Of a stretch of 64,000 nucleotides of DNA, positions 60,688 to 64,000 are shown in pieces. The notes below the pieces were generated by a model that was given only the letters and a program-made list of their open reading frames with translations, was not told where the DNA came from and did not search any database. The stretch is from Eutypa lata (Eukaryota > Ascomycota > Sordariomycetes > Xylariales > Diatrypaceae): positions 1,550,001 through 1,614,000 of the forward strand of contig JAKULF010000010.1 in the NCBI GenBank assembly GCA_022661535.1, written 5' to 3'. The translations under genes and the position numbers were made by a program. Numbering within the stretch: the first letter of the stretch is position 1; every line of letters begins with the position of its first letter.

Positions 60688-62211
60688 GAGATAGGTAGTG
60701 TTTTCTTTTCTTCTTTTAATTTTAGTTGGTCGTTATATATTATGTTTAGAGGGAAATCGTCGGCCTCGTCGAATGGGCCGGGCTAGCGGTTTCTGAGAGA
60801 ATTTTCGTACTGTGAGTTAGGGGAGGTTTCTATTTAACGACGGTTATTCATATGATAATGACAGAGAAAAATTATATATCGAAACTCTCTACTTCTAGTT
60901 GCTACTAAGTCCTAGTTTCTTATATTATAGCTACGAACTCTTTTAAATGTTCTATAGTTTCAAAGTAAAACTGAATGGCAAGAACTTTCTTAGCCCAACC
61001 TGCCTGTAAAAAGGGGTTCCACATTGGATGGTCTAAGGATAGGGGAAACTTAGTCAGCCATTCAAAGAACGCACTTTCTCTACGGTGTAGAATGCAGCCG
61101 CCAGAAAGTGCTTGCATACGAATATCAAACCGGTCTCCTTAATATCCTTCTACTGATCACTTTCTGCCACGTCTCCTCTGCCCCAATTCACCGAACTAAA
61201 ATATATTACCTAATAATCTTTCAATAAATAGTATCAGTACCGTTATAAAATATTACGCATGGGCATGCTTTATCCGTTCTTCTCCTTTTCGTACACCCAT
61301 TCACAAGCCCCCCATCTCAGTTCAAAATATATGTTTGGCGTTCAATGGTGCTATGTTGACGTTGCATAGTCGGAGGGTATGCTAAACTGATATCAGTAGT
61401 AGGTATCGAAATGAATAAAATAGTAAGGGTATTCGAGGTATGAAGCCTCTTATCAATCGATATAATTAATAAGTGCTCCTTCGTATTCAACTATGGGTAC
61501 AACGAGTTTGGCCCTCATCCAAGTAATAATACCAAATTGCGGCTGTTGGTTGTGAACTATAGACCTATCTTTAGTTAAGGTATTAGACACTGGGATGGAT
61601 GGCTTACGAATATAATTACAAATCGCCTTAACCCAACTTATGTAACCAACCTAGCCTTGATAAAAAATATTGCGTTGTAAGTCCAAAATAGTCACCAAAT
61701 GGTTTATTGCTTGTGTATGTTCGTAGTATTAAGGGTTCCCTTCTACTTTTCTACTTGCAATGCTACTATTAGTATGACTTTGTATTTCACCATGATGAAT
61801 TGCAACAAGACGTAAGCTTGGTCGTCCGTCGATGATAATAATAGTTTTGACTTGCTTTCTAATGACAATTTTTAGTGACGTCAAGTTCAGCGCTTGACGC
61901 CACCCAAACTATTGTCCCAGTGCGGCTGTTGCACCCGAGTCGATTTTAGCGAGGCTGTGAAAAGTGCAAAAACGAGGACGTATGACTACCTAGTTCAGCT
62001 AGGATATCCTATTAGTTTCTATGTAGTATACCCCGCTCACTTGATTATAGTCGTGTCCTTGAGAATTATATTTCCCATATAACTCTTGCGGAAAATATAG
62101 CTAGCTTTAACGCTAAATTCTATAACATGATAATCTTTCTCGCGTTGCCATTATATGCGTTGTCATTCCCTATATGTTCCTTGGTTGCTCTAGGAAGTCT
62201 TATATAGGGCC
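60688..62211. other. Intergenic region between the DUF6594 and DUF6536 genes
   Basis: About 1.5 kb, AT-rich, with no supportable gene. A 65-codon minus-strand frame (60920-61117) reads somewhat protein-like but lacks recognisable features and a plausible start; it might be a decayed C-terminus. Confidence 0.6.
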
Positions 62212-64000
62212 ATGGAGCCTCAAAATGGCGCAGAAAGGTGAGCCCCCCCTATTGTATACGATACTGTATACTGACCGTAAACAGACATGAAGACACTTGG
62301 GATGCCATTGAACTATCTGATAGACTAGGACCTAGGTCCAACCAAGAAGAATCTCGCACAAACCTCGTCACCGATTCTATAGACACGCCTAGGGAGCAGT
62401 TTAGCGCGAGTCGATTTCCTGACAAAGATGAACTCGCCTTGTGGTTCCCGCAGATCGAGAGCGACGAAAAAAATAGTTTCCGAATATGGATCTCCCGCAG
62501 AAGTAGAGCGCTGGTAGTCCAGATCATCCTTATTGTGGTTATTCTGTGTGCGAATCTAGGGTTAACTATATTCGCCGTCAGACAATATGGGAGTACCAAC
62601 GGTGTTGGGCTTATTTTTGAGGGCGACTGTGATACCATCAAGTCGCTGGACCGCTGGCTTCATCTACTGATTAACCTTTTGAGTACTGGAATGTTGTCTG
62701 CTTCCAATTATTGTATGCAGCTACAAGCCGCACCAACAAGAGGGGCCATTGAACGTGCTCATCGAGATGAGAGATGGCTTGATATCGGCGTTCCTAGCCT
62801 TCGAAATCTGCGGTACATAAGTAACTGGCGACGTTTAGCCTGGGTGCTTCTAGCTTTGAGCTCGCTTCCTATTCACTTAATGTAAGGCAAAAAGTATACC
62901 AATGGTTTACTTGAAAAGTATGCTAATTTGTGTGTTTGAATTTAGATACAACTCGGCGATATTTAGGTCACTCTCATCGAATGATTATACTATTGCAGTT
63001 GCTAAAGACTCATTTATTCATAACAGCTCCTGGAGTCTTAGCACGGCAGAAAATAATCGGAATGGAGATGTCTCCTGGAACGACTCCAGAGTGAATCCTC
63101 CCGAGCTAGATTACTTCACTACCATCAAGGGAATTCAAGCTTCGGCCATCAGTAACAAATATGAGGAACTGAATGTATCTGCTTGTTTCGACCTATACAG
63201 TGATTACTGGGCGCCACAAGGCAATGCCGTTATCCTAGTGGCAAATCAAAGCATACAAACACCTGCAAATGATAGCTTACTGATGTATGTGTCAGTAATT
63301 CCGCGATCAGATAACTGGGCAAAGAATATGTGGGCGTCGGCGAACGGCACTGGGCGATACGTTGCCACGTCCCCTGAATCTCCTGTCATGAAGTGGTATC
63401 TTGGGCCTAAGCAATACAAAGTATCGCGATGTCTAGTTCAACCACCCGAGAACATTGAGGTGCGTTGTCGGTTTGAGTACTGCCGCCCAATCATGATCAC
63501 TATCTGTGTCCTGAACTCGATGAAGGCCATGGTCATAGTGTTCATATGGGGGTTGAGGCGATGGCAGGACAGAGCGCAACGTGATTTGGATCAAGATGTT
63601 TTGTACACATTGGGCGATGCAGTGGCCTCGTTCATGCGAAGACCAGAACAGAGAACCCGAAACATGTGTCTCGCGACCAAATACGATTTCGAGAGCAAGC
63701 GAGCCTGGAAGAATCGCTTGGTTAAGAAACGACCCGAGTTAAACACAGACCCACGGCCATGGAAAGAGGATCAGAAGCTATTCTGGATGAAATCTGCTAG
63801 CCGACGTCGGTGGTTCATTCTCGTATCTACGTATGTGCTGATGACATCTGTCACTTGGTCTGAGTCTCAAGTCTCATGTTGGGACCAGAATGTTGAACTG
63901 AAGATAGAGTGCTGACTGGATGTAGCTCACTTCTCGTCATGACTGTAGCCGCCATAGTCCTCGGTTTGGGTCTTCGGAGTTTAACCCGTCGCAGTTTATC
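62212..64000 (+). CDS. DUF6536 fungal membrane protein, 3'-truncated
   Basis: Large polytopic membrane protein of the fungal DUF6536 family; the function is unknown. Exons are 62212-62237, 62285-62881, 62946-63830 and 63926 to beyond the window. The introns are 62238-62284 (47 nt, GTGAGC, branch CTGAC, CAG), 62882-62945 (GTAAGG..TAG) and 63831-63925 (GTATGT, branch CTGAC, GTAG). The family core is clear: ALVVQIILIVVILCANLGLTI, then FEGDCDTIKSLDRWLHLLIN, LLSTGMLSASNYCMQ, APTRGAIERAHRDERWLDIG and WRRLAWVLLALSSLPIHLI-YNSAIF across intron 2. A large lumenal/extracellular-type loop with many N-x-S/T sites follows, then RPIMITICVLNSMKAMVIVF and a cytosolic stretch. Without the last intron the frame would stop at 63915; with it the next helix LLVMTVAAIVLGLGL is restored. 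The remaining helices lie outside. Confidence 0.88.

Noticed and set aside
60920..61117. 65-codon minus-strand frame reading protein-like
   Set aside because: Could be a decayed C-terminus, but no family was recognised and no upstream exon was found.

Overview
The window looks like nuclear DNA of a filamentous ascomycete (Pezizomycotina, probably a Sordariomycete; a Xylariales-type fungus is a guess). The reasons are short GT..AG introns with CTRAC-type branch points, a SepA/Bni1-type formin, a Zn2Cys6 regulator, the gaaA/gaaC D-galacturonate gene pair, and the fungal membrane families DUF6594 and DUF6536. Twelve protein-coding genes can be supported. Ten look complete; the formin is cut by the left edge and the DUF6536 gene by the right edge. 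No tRNA, rRNA or CRISPR was recognised.

Layout. Positions 1-15.3 kb are a gene island: formin C-terminus (+), glutathione peroxidase (-), a Tda3-like FAD oxidoreductase (+), then the divergent pair gaaC (-) and gaaA (+). Positions 15.3-31.4 kb are a gene desert with no supportable gene. Positions 31.4-47.5 kb are a second island: a Zn2Cys6 regulator (+), NOP16 (+), a MARVEL-type four-helix protein (-), an MFS/DHA2-type transporter (+) and a DUF6594 membrane protein (-). Positions 47.5-59.3 kb are a second desert with one possible retroelement relic. Positions 59.3-64 kb carry a second DUF6594 gene (+) and a DUF6536 gene (+).

How the genes work together. The clearest functional unit is gaaC/gaaA: D-galacturonate reductase (first step) and the 2-keto-3-deoxy-L-galactonate aldolase (last cleavage step) of fungal pectin-sugar catabolism. 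They are divergently transcribed from one shared intergenic region. That region contains TCATTGGTGGA, an exact match to the published galacturonate-responsive element TYATTGGTGGA. The other genes are housekeeping (formin, GPx, NOP16) or poorly characterised membrane proteins.

Most notable observations. (1) In the MFS transporter, family-consistent splicing appears to need a one-nucleotide exon between two back-to-back introns. (2) GPx and GaaC both have long, open, basic, Ser-rich in-frame N-terminal extensions that look like optional mitochondrial presequences. (3) Two DUF6594 paralogues share a C-terminal transmembrane motif, which in one of them is only seen after adding a 53-nt terminal exon. 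(4) Tetranucleotide TAGG/TACC repeats are common around genes and rare in the deserts. Exon boundaries were worked out by hand from splice signals, reading phase and family knowledge; no transcript or database evidence was available.
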